This document shows, piece by piece, positions 26,538 through 35,599 of a stretch of 64,000 nucleotides of DNA. Origin of the DNA: Arenibacter sp. P308M17 (lineage in GTDB: Bacteria > Bacteroidota > Bacteroidia > Flavobacteriales > Flavobacteriaceae). Each line of letters opens with the position of its first letter. Position 1 is the first letter of the stretch. The notes beneath the pieces were generated by a model. It had not been told where the DNA came from. It was given only the letters and a program-made list of their open reading frames with translations, and ran no database searches. The stretch spans positions 62,001 through 126,000 of the forward strand of contig NZ_QVON01000001.1 in NCBI RefSeq assembly GCF_003426735.1, read 5' to 3'. The translations under genes were made by a program, and so were the position numbers.

Positions 26538-27041
26538 ATGTCTGAAATTATAAATCGTGTCTCCCAAAGTAAATTGGTAACCTTTAATCTTGAGGATTAT
26601 TATCCCAAGGGAAACAGGGTGGTTCTGGATATTAAGGAATGGTTGTTCGAGGGATTAATTCTTAGGGAAAAGGATTTTAGGGCCCAATTGGAGGAATGTG
26701 ATTGGAGTAAATACCAAGATTGTTATGTGGCAGTACGCTGTTCTACGGATGCCATTATACCAGGCTGGGCGTATATGCTTATTGCTACTAAATTACAGCC
26801 ATACGTGCGGAAGATCATTATTGGGGACCTGGAAATGTTGGAGTCCTCGCTCTATCAGTCCGTATTGGAAAATTTGGATGTATCCGAATTTTCCGATAAG
26901 CCCGTCATAATCAAAGGTTGTTCCAACAAACCTGTTCCGGCCAATGCCTATTTATGGGCAACCACCAAGATTCAATCGGTAGCAAAAAGTGTAATGTACG
27001 GGGAAGCCTGTTCTTCGGTCCCCTTGTTCAAGGCCAAATAA
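26538..27041 (+). CDS. DUF2480 family protein
   Basis: A 167-residue soluble protein matching the DUF2480 family found in Bacteroidota. It begins MSEIINRVSQSKLVTFNLEDYYP, contains DIKEWLFEGLILREKDFR, and ends with KGCSNKPVPANAYLWATTKIQ and MYGEACSSVPL. Three conserved-looking cysteines (in VRCS, KGCS and EACS) could bind a metal or cluster, which is inference. It commonly sits next to suf genes in this phylum, as here, but has no assigned function. Confidence 0.75.
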   Translation: MSEIINRVSQSKLVTFNLEDYYPKGNRVVLDIKEWLFEGLILREKDFRAQLEECDWSKYQDCYVAVRCSTDAIIPGWAYMLIATKLQPYVRKIIIGDLEMLESSLYQSVLENLDVSEFSDKPVIIKGCSNKPVPANAYLWATTKIQSVAKSVMYGEACSSVPLFKAK

Positions 27042-27077
27042 TGGGCTATTTCAATTAAAAATTCTGACCACTTTCCT

Positions 27078-27085
27078 TATTTTTG
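27078..27085 (+). promoter_or_regulatory. Possible -7 box upstream of the DUF3078 gene
   Basis: TATTTTTG fits TAnnTTTG, 28 bases before the start codon. No clear -33 box. Confidence 0.3.
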
Positions 27086-27113
27086 CTGTTTAATAAATAA
27101 AACACTAACTATA

Positions 27114-28046
27114 ATGAAGAAAATTGTTTTAGGAATAGTCGCGTTGTTGGCTATAAACATTACTGTTGCCCAAAGCCTTGAAGAATTAAAGGCCGAGAAA
27201 GCCAGTAAACAGGATTCCATTTCTGCCATTCAAGGAAGGGTAGACGCCATACAGGGGAAAATAGATGCCATTCCCGGGTGGAAAATGGGTGCTTTTGGAA
27301 CCATTGGCACCAGTCTTTCCGGATTTAATAATTGGTATTCCAAGGGCGCTCCCAATTCCAGTGCAGGGAATATTGGAATTACCACAAATGCCTTCGCCAA
27401 TCTGAGCCGGCCAAAATTTTTCTGGCGAAATTCGTTGAACATCAACCTTGGCTGGGTAAAAATTGACGATAAGGATATTGATACCGACGATGATAGCTTT
27501 CGTTCCGCTACGGATGTTTTTAATATAACCTCTTTATACGGTCAGAAACTGAGCGATAAATTGGCTATTTCTACCCTGGGGGAATATAGGACAACAATCA
27601 TTGATAATTTTAACGACCCTGGGTATTTGGATTTGGGGGTTGGGGCAACTTGGACCCCAATTACGGATCTGGTAGTGGTTATACATCCGTTGAACTACAA
27701 TTTTGTTTTTAGCAATGAGGATACCGTTTTTGAATCTTCATTGGGAGCTAAAATAGTGGCGGATTATACCAAGAAATTGGGCAAGGTAAATTTTAAGACC
27801 AATTTGTCCATGTTTCAAAGTTATAAAAGTTCGGATTATTCCAACTGGACCTGGACCAACTCCTTTGGATATACCTTTTGGAAGGGGATAGGCCTAGGGT
27901 TTGAATTTGGCCTAAGGGACAACAAGCAGGAAGCTTTGAGCTATGCTATTGACAATCTTGATGTGGGGGATCCTACCCCTACTTTCGATTCCATAGACAA
28001 TGATCTGCAGACCTATTGGCTGTTCGGATTGAATTATTCGTTCTAA
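27114..28046 (+). CDS. DUF3078 outer-membrane beta-barrel-like protein
   Basis: A 310-residue exported protein with a signal peptide (residues 1-19, cut after TVAQ). A short coiled-coil stretch of repeating SISAIQGRVDAIQGKIDAI follows, then alternating beta strands typical of an outer-membrane barrel ending in a C-terminal aromatic residue (LFGLNYSF). It matches DUF3078 proteins of Bacteroidota. Function is unknown. It follows DUF2480 in the same order as in related genomes, and a terminator ends the run. Confidence 0.75.
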   Translation: MKKIVLGIVALLAINITVAQSLEELKAEKASKQDSISAIQGRVDAIQGKIDAIPGWKMGAFGTIGTSLSGFNNWYSKGAPNSSAGNIGITTNAFANLSRPKFFWRNSLNINLGWVKIDDKDIDTDDDSFRSATDVFNITSLYGQKLSDKLAISTLGEYRTTIIDNFNDPGYLDLGVGATWTPITDLVVVIHPLNYNFVFSNEDTVFESSLGAKIVADYTKKLGKVNFKTNLSMFQSYKSSDYSNWTWTNSFGYTFWKGIGLGFEFGLRDNKQEALSYAIDNLDVGDPTPTFDSIDNDLQTYWLFGLNYSF

Positions 28047-28075
28047 ATACCGAATCGATAATTAATATAAATGCA

Positions 28076-28098
28076 AAGGCCCTACTTAAGGGCCTTTT
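28076..28098. terminator. Bidirectional-looking terminator
   Basis: AAGGCCC and GGGCCTT around CTACTTAA, with a T-run on the plus strand. It lies between the convergent DUF3078 and hflX genes and could serve both. Confidence 0.75.
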
Positions 28099-28105
28099 TA
28101 TATGC

Positions 28106-29317
28106 TTAATACTCATCCAAATGTTCCGGATATAGAAAGTTGTTATATGGAAATCGGGTAATGTGTATGTCCCGTACCTCATCATAAACGCGTTTTTTAA
28201 ACTCTTCCAGATTTTCTTTGTTCAGGGCCGAAATGAAGAGGGCCCTATCGCCAACACGTCGCATCCAGGTATTCTTCCATTCTTCAATAGTGAAGTGTTT
28301 GCTGGTTTTTTCCGTAATTAGATCGTCATCATCGATACTCTTATGTTCGTATTGATCTATCTTGTTAAAGACCATGATGGTTTTTTTATCCGAACTCTTT
28401 ATTTCGGTAAGAATTTGGTTTACCGAATCTATATGCTCTTCAAAATTTGGATGGGAAATATCAACTATATGTAACAACAGATCCGCTTCACGTACTTCAT
28501 CCAAAGTGCTTTTAAAGCTTTCCACCAATTGTGTGGGCAGTTTTCTGATGAATCCCACAGTATCGCTCAATAAAAAGGGGAGGTTGCCTATCACCACCTT
28601 CCGAACCGTGGTATCCAAGGTGGCGAACAGTTTGTTTTCGGCAAAGACATCACTTTTGCTAATAACGTTCATCAGTGTGGATTTCCCAACATTGGTATAC
28701 CCTACCAAGGCTACACGTACAAGGGCACCGCGATTGCCCCTTTGTGTTTCCATTTGTTTATCTACCTTCAACAACTTTTTCTTAAGGAGTGAAATTCGAT
28801 CACGAACAATACGTCTATCGGTTTCTATCTCCGTTTCACCGGGTCCGCGCATTCCAATACCCCCCTTTTGTCGTTCCAAGTGCGTCCAAAGGCCGGTTAG
28901 TCTGGGAAGTAAATATTCGTACTGGGCCAGTTCCACTTGGGTCCGTGCATAACTGGTCTGTGCCCTTTGGGCAAAAATATCCAGGATTAAACTGGTACGG
29001 TCCAAGATTTTACATTTTAATTGCCTTTCAATGTTTCGCTGTTGTCCCGGTGTAAGCTCATCATCAAAAATTACGGATCCTATATCATTGCTCTTAACAT
29101 AGGCCTCCACTTCCAACATTTTTCCGCTTCCAATATAAGTTTTAGGGTTGGGCAGGTCTATACGTTGTACAAAACGCTTACAAACCTCTCCCCCTGCCGT
29201 ATAGGTAAGAAATTCCAGTTCATCCAAATATTCCTTTACCTTTTCCTCATTTTGGTCCTTGTTCATCACCCCTATGAGTACCGCTTTTTCATATTCTATG
29301 GTCTTCTTCTCTAGCAT
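28106..29317 (-). CDS. hflX: GTPase HflX
   Basis: A 403-residue GTPase. The N-terminal HflX domain includes DDELTPGQQRNIE, and the conserved GGIGMRGPGETEIE linker is at residues 152-165. The G domain has G1 GYTNVGKST (206-214), G3 DTVGF and G4 NKID. HflX binds the ribosome 50S subunit and can split stalled or heat-damaged ribosomes. It is alone on the minus strand, divergent from the EEP gene. Confidence 0.93.
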   Translation of the reverse strand: MLEKKTIEYEKAVLIGVMNKDQNEEKVKEYLDELEFLTYTAGGEVCKRFVQRIDLPNPKTYIGSGKMLEVEAYVKSNDIGSVIFDDELTPGQQRNIERQLKCKILDRTSLILDIFAQRAQTSYARTQVELAQYEYLLPRLTGLWTHLERQKGGIGMRGPGETEIETDRRIVRDRISLLKKKLLKVDKQMETQRGNRGALVRVALVGYTNVGKSTLMNVISKSDVFAENKLFATLDTTVRKVVIGNLPFLLSDTVGFIRKLPTQLVESFKSTLDEVREADLLLHIVDISHPNFEEHIDSVNQILTEIKSSDKKTIMVFNKIDQYEHKSIDDDDLITEKTSKHFTIEEWKNTWMRRVGDRALFISALNKENLEEFKKRVYDEVRDIHITRFPYNNFLYPEHLDEY

Positions 29318-29394
29318 ATATTTATTTATAGTACAAATCTAGTCAATACTTACCAAGGGTTTTTAGTAATTTAGCAATCGATTATATATTTTGG

Positions 29395-30369
29395 ATGAAA
29401 TTTTCAATTTTTAAGAAAAAATCGATCAATTCCCTGCATACGGTAGCTTTTTATAATCTAGAGAATCTTTTCGATGCTAAAAATGCCTACAATACGTTGG
29501 ATAGTGATTTTACCCCCAATGGATCTAAAAAGTGGACCCCTGTCCGCTATCAAAGTAAGTTGTCAAAACTGGCCAATACTATAAGCCGAATTGGTCGGGA
29601 ATCCGCAGGGTTTCCTCCGGTCTTGGTCGGTGTTGCAGAGGTTGAGAATGGGAAGGTAGTTCAGGACCTATTGTCAACGGACCCCTTAAGCAAATACAAT
29701 TATGGTTTTGTTCACCACAATTCCCCTGATGAGAGGGGAATAGACAACGCCTTGTTATATAACATGGATAATTTTCAAGTGATAGGTTCGGAAGCCATTC
29801 CTTTGATGATACAAAATGATAATGGCCAACGCGATACTACTAGGGATATTCTGTACGTAAAAGGAGTTCTAAATACCGAGGAGGTCCATATTTTTGTGAA
29901 CCATTGGCCTTCCAGAAGGAATGGAGGGGTTGAAACCGATTATAAGCGTATTGCTGCAGCAAGAACCATTATTGGTTTTATGGAACAGCTGGAGCGAGAT
30001 TTTAATAATCCCAATTATATAGTAATGGGCGACTTTAATGACGGTCCTTCATCTGCCAGCCTCCAGACCTTGATGAGCAGGAATAGTTTGCATAACCCTA
30101 TGGAGAAATTAAAATCTCCGGATCGTGGAAGTGCCAATTATAAAAGGTCTTGGAATCTTTTTGATCAAATTATCGTATCCCATAATTTTTTTAATTATGA
30201 AAGGGGCACCCACAGTTTTGCCGAGGCCAATATCTTTGATGAGGCCTTTCTTGCGGAATACCGTGGAAAGTATAAAGGTTATCCGCGTAGAACCTATGTA
30301 GGAAGTCGATATATGGGAGGTTTTAGCGATCATTTTCCCGTTTATGTACAATTTAAGTTCCATAGATAA
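29395..30369 (+). CDS. Endonuclease/exonuclease/phosphatase (EEP) family protein
   Basis: A 324-residue EEP-fold enzyme. Visible motifs are YNLENLFD (E23), VAEVENG, VHHNSPDERGIDNALLY, VNHWPSRRNGG, GDFNDGPSS and the terminal SDHFPV with the catalytic Asp-His pair. These bind a divalent metal and hydrolyse phosphodiester or phosphomonoester bonds. No signal peptide is seen, so it is probably cytoplasmic. The substrate (DNA, phosphoinositide or other) cannot be read from the sequence. Confidence 0.83.
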   Translation: MKFSIFKKKSINSLHTVAFYNLENLFDAKNAYNTLDSDFTPNGSKKWTPVRYQSKLSKLANTISRIGRESAGFPPVLVGVAEVENGKVVQDLLSTDPLSKYNYGFVHHNSPDERGIDNALLYNMDNFQVIGSEAIPLMIQNDNGQRDTTRDILYVKGVLNTEEVHIFVNHWPSRRNGGVETDYKRIAAARTIIGFMEQLERDFNNPNYIVMGDFNDGPSSASLQTLMSRNSLHNPMEKLKSPDRGSANYKRSWNLFDQIIVSHNFFNYERGTHSFAEANIFDEAFLAEYRGKYKGYPRRTYVGSRYMGGFSDHFPVYVQFKFHR

Positions 30370-30484
30370 ACTTTTCTTTCCTTAAAGGGAACCATCTCAT
30401 GTCGATTTTTTGACGGTTCACAACAAAATAGCGTGTTTCATCGAATAAAACGGGGCGTTAATCGATAATATTTGCCCATTGTGG

Positions 30485-30492
30485 TATATTTG
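30485..30492 (+). promoter_or_regulatory. Likely -7 box of the S8 protease gene
   Basis: TATATTTG fits TAnnTTTG, 28 bases before the ATG at 30521. The nearest TTTG upstream is too close for a normal spacer. Confidence 0.4.
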
Positions 30493-30520
30493 TAATACAA
30501 ATCTTACTATAAACTTTATC

Positions 30521-32725
30521 ATGGCCTACGCAAACCCTACTTTGTTAAAGATTGGCAAGAGATTACTTCCAGTTGCTTTCTGTCTTGCTACCTATGGCTC
30601 GTTTGCACAAACCGAGAAGCAAATCCATATGATCAAGGAGATGTATCGCAGTTCAAAATTAGGCGTGTTTACCAATGACCTTAAAAAGAATTTTGACAAG
30701 GAGAACAGTACCTTGTTGCGAACCGCTAAGGCAAATGGTTGGAAATTGACGGAACGCTTGGCAGATGGAAATTTTAGTGAGCTTACTTCTATTGGTGATG
30801 ACGGTACCCCTCTTTATTACAGTACCTTCAGTGCAGAACTGAATACCGCTACCAGGGCCAACGCCTTGCACGATGATGGATTATTGGACCTAGGCATAAA
30901 TGGGGAGAACATGTTGGTAGGGGTATGGGACGCGGGAGCCGTTTTAACAAACCATAATGAATTTGGTAATAGGGTATCAACTTTGGACCAGAGTGAAATT
31001 GTGGATTCCCATGCCACAAGGGTTACCGGAATTTTGGTTGCAGAAGGTTTGGATAAAAGGTCTAAAGGAGTAGCCTACAAGGCAAAAGCCGTTTCAAATG
31101 ACTGGAAAAGGGATAAAATTGAAGTCGCGGAAATGGCGGCAAATGGCTTGTTGTTATCCAACCATTCCTACGGTATCATGTCCGATCGTGTTCCGGATTG
31201 GTATTTTGGATCCTATATCCAAGTGTCTAGGGATTGGGATAAAATTATGTATAATGCACCGTATTATTTAATGGTGACCGCGGCAGGGAATTCCCAAAAA
31301 AGCAAGGATAACGAGGCCCCTATTTTTGGTTCCGCCTCCAAGGGTTTTGATTTGATGTTGGGATTTGCAACCTCCAAAAATGGGGTTACCGTTGCTGCGG
31401 CAGATATAGAGACCAATGATCAAGGGCAATTGTTAAGGGCATCGGTAACTTCCTATTCCAGTTTTGGGCCTGTTGACGATGGCCGCATCAAGCCGGACAT
31501 TGCGGCATATGGCACCAATATTTATACAACCGGTATTGCAAACCAAAACAAGTATGAGACCGCTAATGGAACATCGGTAGCTGCACCGGGGGTAACCGGA
31601 TCCATGCTTTTGATCCAAGAATATTACGAACAAATGGAAGATAGTTTTATGAGGGCGGCCACTTTAAAGGGATTGGTACTGCATACTGCAGACGATGTTG
31701 ATGCCCTAGGTCCCGATTACAAAATGGGATGGGGGGTTATCAATTCAAAATCGGCTGTTGAGGTAATAGCAAGCAAAGGATTCTCTTCCATGATTTTGGA
31801 AGAAACGCTTACGGAAGGAGAAACCAAAGCCTATACGGTTGCTTCAAATGGAACAGCACCTTTGTCGGCCTCCATTTCTTGGACAGACCCTGCAACGGGA
31901 AAGGTAAATTCAGGAACTTTAAACGATATGTCGGCTGCCTTGGTCAACGATTTGGATATCCGAATTACCAAGGAAGGCCAAACCTTTTTGCCTTGGAAAC
32001 TTAATGCGGCCCAGGCAGATTCTCCAGCAGTTAACGGAGACAATAGAGTGGATCCCTTTGAAAAAATTGATATCCAGAATGCGATGGGCGATTATACCAT
32101 TACGGTAACCCATAAAAATACGCTTCAACAAGGGCCACAGCATTTTTCCATCATTGTTACAGGGATTGCCCTTACCGATTGTGTGCTTGTTACCCCTATA
32201 GATGTTGAACTGACCGCTTCCAATGAAACTGGGGTAGGGCTAGAATGGACCGCCAATACGGATGCACTTTTCCAAATTGAATATAAAACGAAAGCAGATG
32301 GCATATGGAAGGTGGAAACAACCTTCGATAACTTTATTGGTTTGGAGAATTTAGTTGAGGGAATGGATTATAGTCTTAGGATAAAGACATTTTGTTCCGA
32401 AAATATAAGTTCCGAATACAGTGATGAGTATAAATTTACGTTTAAGGGAAGCGAAACCGAAATTTTGGATTATACGGAATATGAAACCTTGACTTTGGAA
32501 GTACAGTTTTCCATTTTCCCCAATCCGGTGCAGACTTCAATGACCATTACCGGCAATGTCTCCGAAGATGCCATGTACAAGATAGTTGCCCTTAATGGTG
32601 TTGTAGTAAAATCCGGTAGGGCAGAGCAGAAGCAGATTTATATTGATGATCTAACATCCGGCCTTTATGTGCTTACATTGGCAGATCTGGAAGGATCAAA
32701 ATCGATCAAGTTCTATAAGTCCTAA
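30521..32725 (+). CDS. Secreted S8 (subtilisin-like) protease with T9SS sorting domain
   Basis: A 734-residue protein from the ATG at 30521; a TTG at 30479 is an unlikely start. Signal peptide to about residue 29 (GSFAQ). The S8 triad is visible as D137 (VGVWDAG), H164 (SHATRVTGIL) and S352 (NGTSVAAPG), with oxyanion N257 (AAGN). A beta-sandwich resembling the proprotein-convertase P-domain follows, then a fibronectin III-like part. The C-terminal 80 residues have the type IX sorting pattern (FSIFPNPVQTSMTI..GLYVLTL..KSIKFYKS). It should be secreted or surface-attached by T9SS for extracellular proteolysis. Confidence 0.88.
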   Translation: MAYANPTLLKIGKRLLPVAFCLATYGSFAQTEKQIHMIKEMYRSSKLGVFTNDLKKNFDKENSTLLRTAKANGWKLTERLADGNFSELTSIGDDGTPLYYSTFSAELNTATRANALHDDGLLDLGINGENMLVGVWDAGAVLTNHNEFGNRVSTLDQSEIVDSHATRVTGILVAEGLDKRSKGVAYKAKAVSNDWKRDKIEVAEMAANGLLLSNHSYGIMSDRVPDWYFGSYIQVSRDWDKIMYNAPYYLMVTAAGNSQKSKDNEAPIFGSASKGFDLMLGFATSKNGVTVAAADIETNDQGQLLRASVTSYSSFGPVDDGRIKPDIAAYGTNIYTTGIANQNKYETANGTSVAAPGVTGSMLLIQEYYEQMEDSFMRAATLKGLVLHTADDVDALGPDYKMGWGVINSKSAVEVIASKGFSSMILEETLTEGETKAYTVASNGTAPLSASISWTDPATGKVNSGTLNDMSAALVNDLDIRITKEGQTFLPWKLNAAQADSPAVNGDNRVDPFEKIDIQNAMGDYTITVTHKNTLQQGPQHFSIIVTGIALTDCVLVTPIDVELTASNETGVGLEWTANTDALFQIEYKTKADGIWKVETTFDNFIGLENLVEGMDYSLRIKTFCSENISSEYSDEYKFTFKGSETEILDYTEYETLTLEVQFSIFPNPVQTSMTITGNVSEDAMYKIVALNGVVVKSGRAEQKQIYIDDLTSGLYVLTLADLEGSKSIKFYKS

Positions 32726-32751
32726 ACCTAAAATTATCTAGTACAACTGTT

Positions 32752-33465
32752 TTAAACCCGTTTAATTTCACTGTCTTCCAATAGCTCATCATTTCGCAAG
32801 CGTAAAAATACCTGGGCCGTGGTGACCACGTCCAATTCACAATACTTTACAATGCGGTCCAGGTCATTATCCTCATAATAAACGGTCTTTACCATGCTTC
32901 CCTCTATATCCTCCTTTGGAGAGGGAATGCCTAGGATATTGGCCATTAACTTAAGGGAAGTGTAATGCTTGTAGTCTCCAAATTTCCACAGCTCCATCGT
33001 GTCCAAATGAGTTATTTCCCAGGGCTTTTTGCCATAAAGGTTCAACTTGTTGGGTAAATCTATCTTGTTGATGATCATGCGTCTGGCGATATATGGAAAA
33101 TCGAATTCCTTCCCATTGTGTCCGCACAATAGGTGATGGGGACGATTGAAATGGGTATCCAATAAATTCTTAAAATCTTTCAGGATTTTAGGTTCTTCCC
33201 CATAAAATGAAGTAACCCTAAACGTCCGCTGGGATCCTTTATAGTTAAAATAGCCAACGGAAATAGTGATGATCTTTCCAAATTCTGCCCAAATTCCGGC
33301 CCGATCATAGTATTCTTCGGCTGTAAATTCATCTTTTCGCTGGTAGTACGATTTATGTTCCCAAAGTTCTTTTTTGGTGTCGTCCAGCTTATTAAAATGC
33401 GCTTCTTCAGGAACTGTTTCTATGTCCAAAAAGAGTATATGCTCCAAGTTGATTTTATGTAACAT
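32752..33465 (-). CDS. DEDDy-type 3'-5' exonuclease (PolB-like)
   Basis: A 237-residue RNase H-fold exonuclease resembling the proofreading domain of family B DNA polymerases without the polymerase. Exo I is FLDIETVPEE (D14, E16), Exo II is CGHNGKEFDFPYI with Asp, and Exo III is YCELDVVTT with Tyr and Asp. It should remove nucleotides from 3' ends of DNA in a repair role. Alone on the strand, with a long repeat-containing gap upstream. Confidence 0.85.
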   Translation of the reverse strand: MLHKINLEHILFLDIETVPEEAHFNKLDDTKKELWEHKSYYQRKDEFTAEEYYDRAGIWAEFGKIITISVGYFNYKGSQRTFRVTSFYGEEPKILKDFKNLLDTHFNRPHHLLCGHNGKEFDFPYIARRMIINKIDLPNKLNLYGKKPWEITHLDTMELWKFGDYKHYTSLKLMANILGIPSPKEDIEGSMVKTVYYEDNDLDRIVKYCELDVVTTAQVFLRLRNDELLEDSEIKRV

Positions 33466-33956
33466 CCAAAGTTAATTAAGGCATTAGAGCTTGATTCCAA
33501 TTTTGATAAACGAACCGGTAATTATAAAGATACAAACAAATTTATAAGTGCGGGGAAGGGGGCTTTACCATTTTGGTGGGGTCAATTCTTTATATGGCCG
33601 TTTAAATGGGCAACTAGGCATTAAAGGGCCAGATGGTTTGTAAACAAACCCGAATCACGGATACAGATCCGGGATACTTCCATGAAGAGCACCCCTTTAT
33701 TGATGTAATACAGCAATGGTTCGGAAATAGGGTTCCAAGGGATGCACTACAAACCGCAGGGTCAGTAAATTACCTCGGGGCAAGTCTGTCTGCCGACAAA
33801 GGCAGGTCCACGAGGCATTGAAAGGAAATTTAAGTTTGATTTCGACGCCCGCCTGAACGGCACGGGCGGGCCCGTCCGAACGGCACGGGCGGGCAAGCGT
33901 CGGAGCACCTGCCTGCCGCAGGCAGGCAGGTTTAAATCTCGATTATCGAGTAAAAA
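33466..33956. other. Gene-free stretch with a GC-rich repeat cluster
   Basis: The left part is AT-rich. From about 33775 the sequence turns GC-rich and is built from repeat modules (see 33841-33931). The short open frame at 33633-33821 is not protein-like. Confidence 0.45.
33841..33931. repeat. GC-rich intergenic repeat cluster
   Basis: Outer arms TTCGACGC and GCGTCGGA enclose two tandem copies of GAACGGCACGGGCGGGC. Next to them is the palindrome with arms CCTGCCTGC and GCAGGCAGG (33908-33930). The palindromic module recurs in variant form at 10911, and related CCTGCC..GACAGG modules at 8674, 12427 and 14770. Confidence 0.6.
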
Positions 33957-34430
33957 TTAAAAAAGCGTTTGTTGCTTTACGGGACTTTCATGTTCCAAAA
34001 GCCATTTTTTGCGATGTAGCCCCCCGGCATATCCCGTTAAGGAACCGTCGCTGCCTATGACCCGATGGCATGGCACAACGATCCATAACGGATTTTGGCC
34101 ATTGGCCGAAGCCACTGCCCTAATAGCTTTGACATCGCCTAAGGTTTTGGACAGCTCCATGTAGGAAACTGTTTTGCCATACGGTATTTGTTGAAGTGCC
34201 TGCCAAACCTTTTTTTGAAAATCTGTACCTTCGGGGTTGAGCGTTAGGCTAAATTCCATTCTAGTACCTTCAAAATATTCCCTAAGTTGATATACTGCAT
34301 CTTCAAGTAATTCAGGAACAATATCCGATACCTGTTCCTCACTATCAAAGACACTGATGCAGGTTAATCCCCTTTCATCGCCTTCAATCTTAGCGATGCC
34401 TAGCGGTGTATTTATGAATACGGTTTCCAC
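33957..34430 (-). CDS. ogt: Methylated-DNA-protein-cysteine S-methyltransferase
   Basis: A 157-residue alkyltransferase. The acceptor cysteine is C121 in PCHRVIG. The DNA-binding helix-turn-helix segment (GTDFQKKVWQALQQIPYGKTVSYMELSK) precedes it, and GSLTGYAGGLHRKKWLLEHE closes the active site. It repairs O6-alkylguanine by moving the alkyl group to its own cysteine. Its start abuts the stop codon of the CNNM/CBS gene, so the two are cotranscribed. Confidence 0.93.
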   Translation of the reverse strand: METVFINTPLGIAKIEGDERGLTCISVFDSEEQVSDIVPELLEDAVYQLREYFEGTRMEFSLTLNPEGTDFQKKVWQALQQIPYGKTVSYMELSKTLGDVKAIRAVASANGQNPLWIVVPCHRVIGSDGSLTGYAGGLHRKKWLLEHESPVKQQTLF

Positions 34431-35552
34431 TTATTTGTCTTTCCTTTTTTCTTCTATAATTCCCAAACGTTTGGCGCGCTCTTTCCAATTTTTACGGGCC
34501 AAATGCTGTAAATTTTCAACACTATCGCTTTCGTCCATGATTTCGAGGCCCAATAAGGTCTCCAATATGTCTTCCATGGTTACCACCCCGCTGATGGAAC
34601 CGTATTCATCCACAACAAGGGCAATATGCTCCCTTTTGGAAATAAAGGTTTCAAATAATTCAGGAATCGGGGTTTGCCGGTGGCTTACCAATATTTCTCT
34701 TTTTATACTGGAGAGCGGTGCGTTGCCATTTTTATTTATTATCTCCTCCAAGATCATGTCCTTAAGGACGAATCCTGTGATATTATCCATTTTTTTACTG
34801 AATACGGGAATTCTGGAATACGGCATTTTGGGGTTGGCATTATAAAACTCCTTGATGGTAGCGGATTCTGAGGCAATTTTTACCACTGCCCTTGGGGTCA
34901 TGATGTCCTTTACATTAATTTCATTAAAGTGTAGCAGGTTTCTAATTATGGTGGATTCCGATTCTTGGAATACACCTTCCTCGTGGGCGATATCGGTCAT
35001 GGCACTAAAATCTTCCCGGCTAAATACACTGCCATGAACTCCTTTTTTCCCGACCAGTCTGGTGAATAGCTGCAGCAGCCAGAGAATTCCTGACCAACGC
35101 AGGGTCCACACCATTATTTTCAAGGCCGTTGTAGAGGCTTGCGCCAATTGTTTCCAGTAGGTAGCCCCTATGGTCTTTGGTATTATTTCCGAGGTCACCA
35201 AGATTAGAATGGTCATGATGGTCGAAACCAATCCTACCATAGCGGCCTCTGTAAACTGAATTCCAAGAAGCGTTTTTTCGGTATCGCCATATAGTTCGGA
35301 GTACGCCACTTTAGCTTGAACCCCCACCAAAATGGCACCAACGGTATGGGCTATGGTATTTAAGGTAAGAATTGCTATAAGAGGCTTGTCCACATCTTTT
35401 TTTAACACTTCCAATTCCAAGGCAAAGGTTTTGCCTTCCTTTTTCTTCAGATTGATAAAGGTTTGCGGAACACTCAACAATACCGCTTCCAAAATGGAAC
35501 AAAGAAAGGATACGAGGATGGATATGAGTGCATAAAATAAAAGTAACCCCAT
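34431..35552 (-). CDS. CNNM/CorC-type membrane protein with CBS domains
   Basis: A 373-residue protein. Residues about 1-180 form the CNNM membrane domain with four hydrophobic segments, including TSEIIPKTIGATYW. A linker with the typical VFQESESTIIRNLLHFNEINVKDIMTPR leads into a CBS pair (about 205-345, ending VVDEYGSISGVVTMEDILETLLG). The C-terminal transporter-associated domain of full-length CorC/HlyC relatives is missing; it ends in a short basic tail. Family members are linked to Mg2+ or Co2+ efflux. Operon with ogt. Confidence 0.85.
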   Translation of the reverse strand: MGLLLFYALISILVSFLCSILEAVLLSVPQTFINLKKKEGKTFALELEVLKKDVDKPLIAILTLNTIAHTVGAILVGVQAKVAYSELYGDTEKTLLGIQFTEAAMVGLVSTIMTILILVTSEIIPKTIGATYWKQLAQASTTALKIMVWTLRWSGILWLLQLFTRLVGKKGVHGSVFSREDFSAMTDIAHEEGVFQESESTIIRNLLHFNEINVKDIMTPRAVVKIASESATIKEFYNANPKMPYSRIPVFSKKMDNITGFVLKDMILEEIINKNGNAPLSSIKREILVSHRQTPIPELFETFISKREHIALVVDEYGSISGVVTMEDILETLLGLEIMDESDSVENLQHLARKNWKERAKRLGIIEEKRKDK

Positions 35553-35599
35553 AAAAAGTATAAAATACTAATGTACTAATAATATAGGAAATCCTAGTA

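Noticed and set aside
33633-33821. 62-residue plus-strand open frame
   Set aside because: Low-quality sequence ending in repeat modules; no family.
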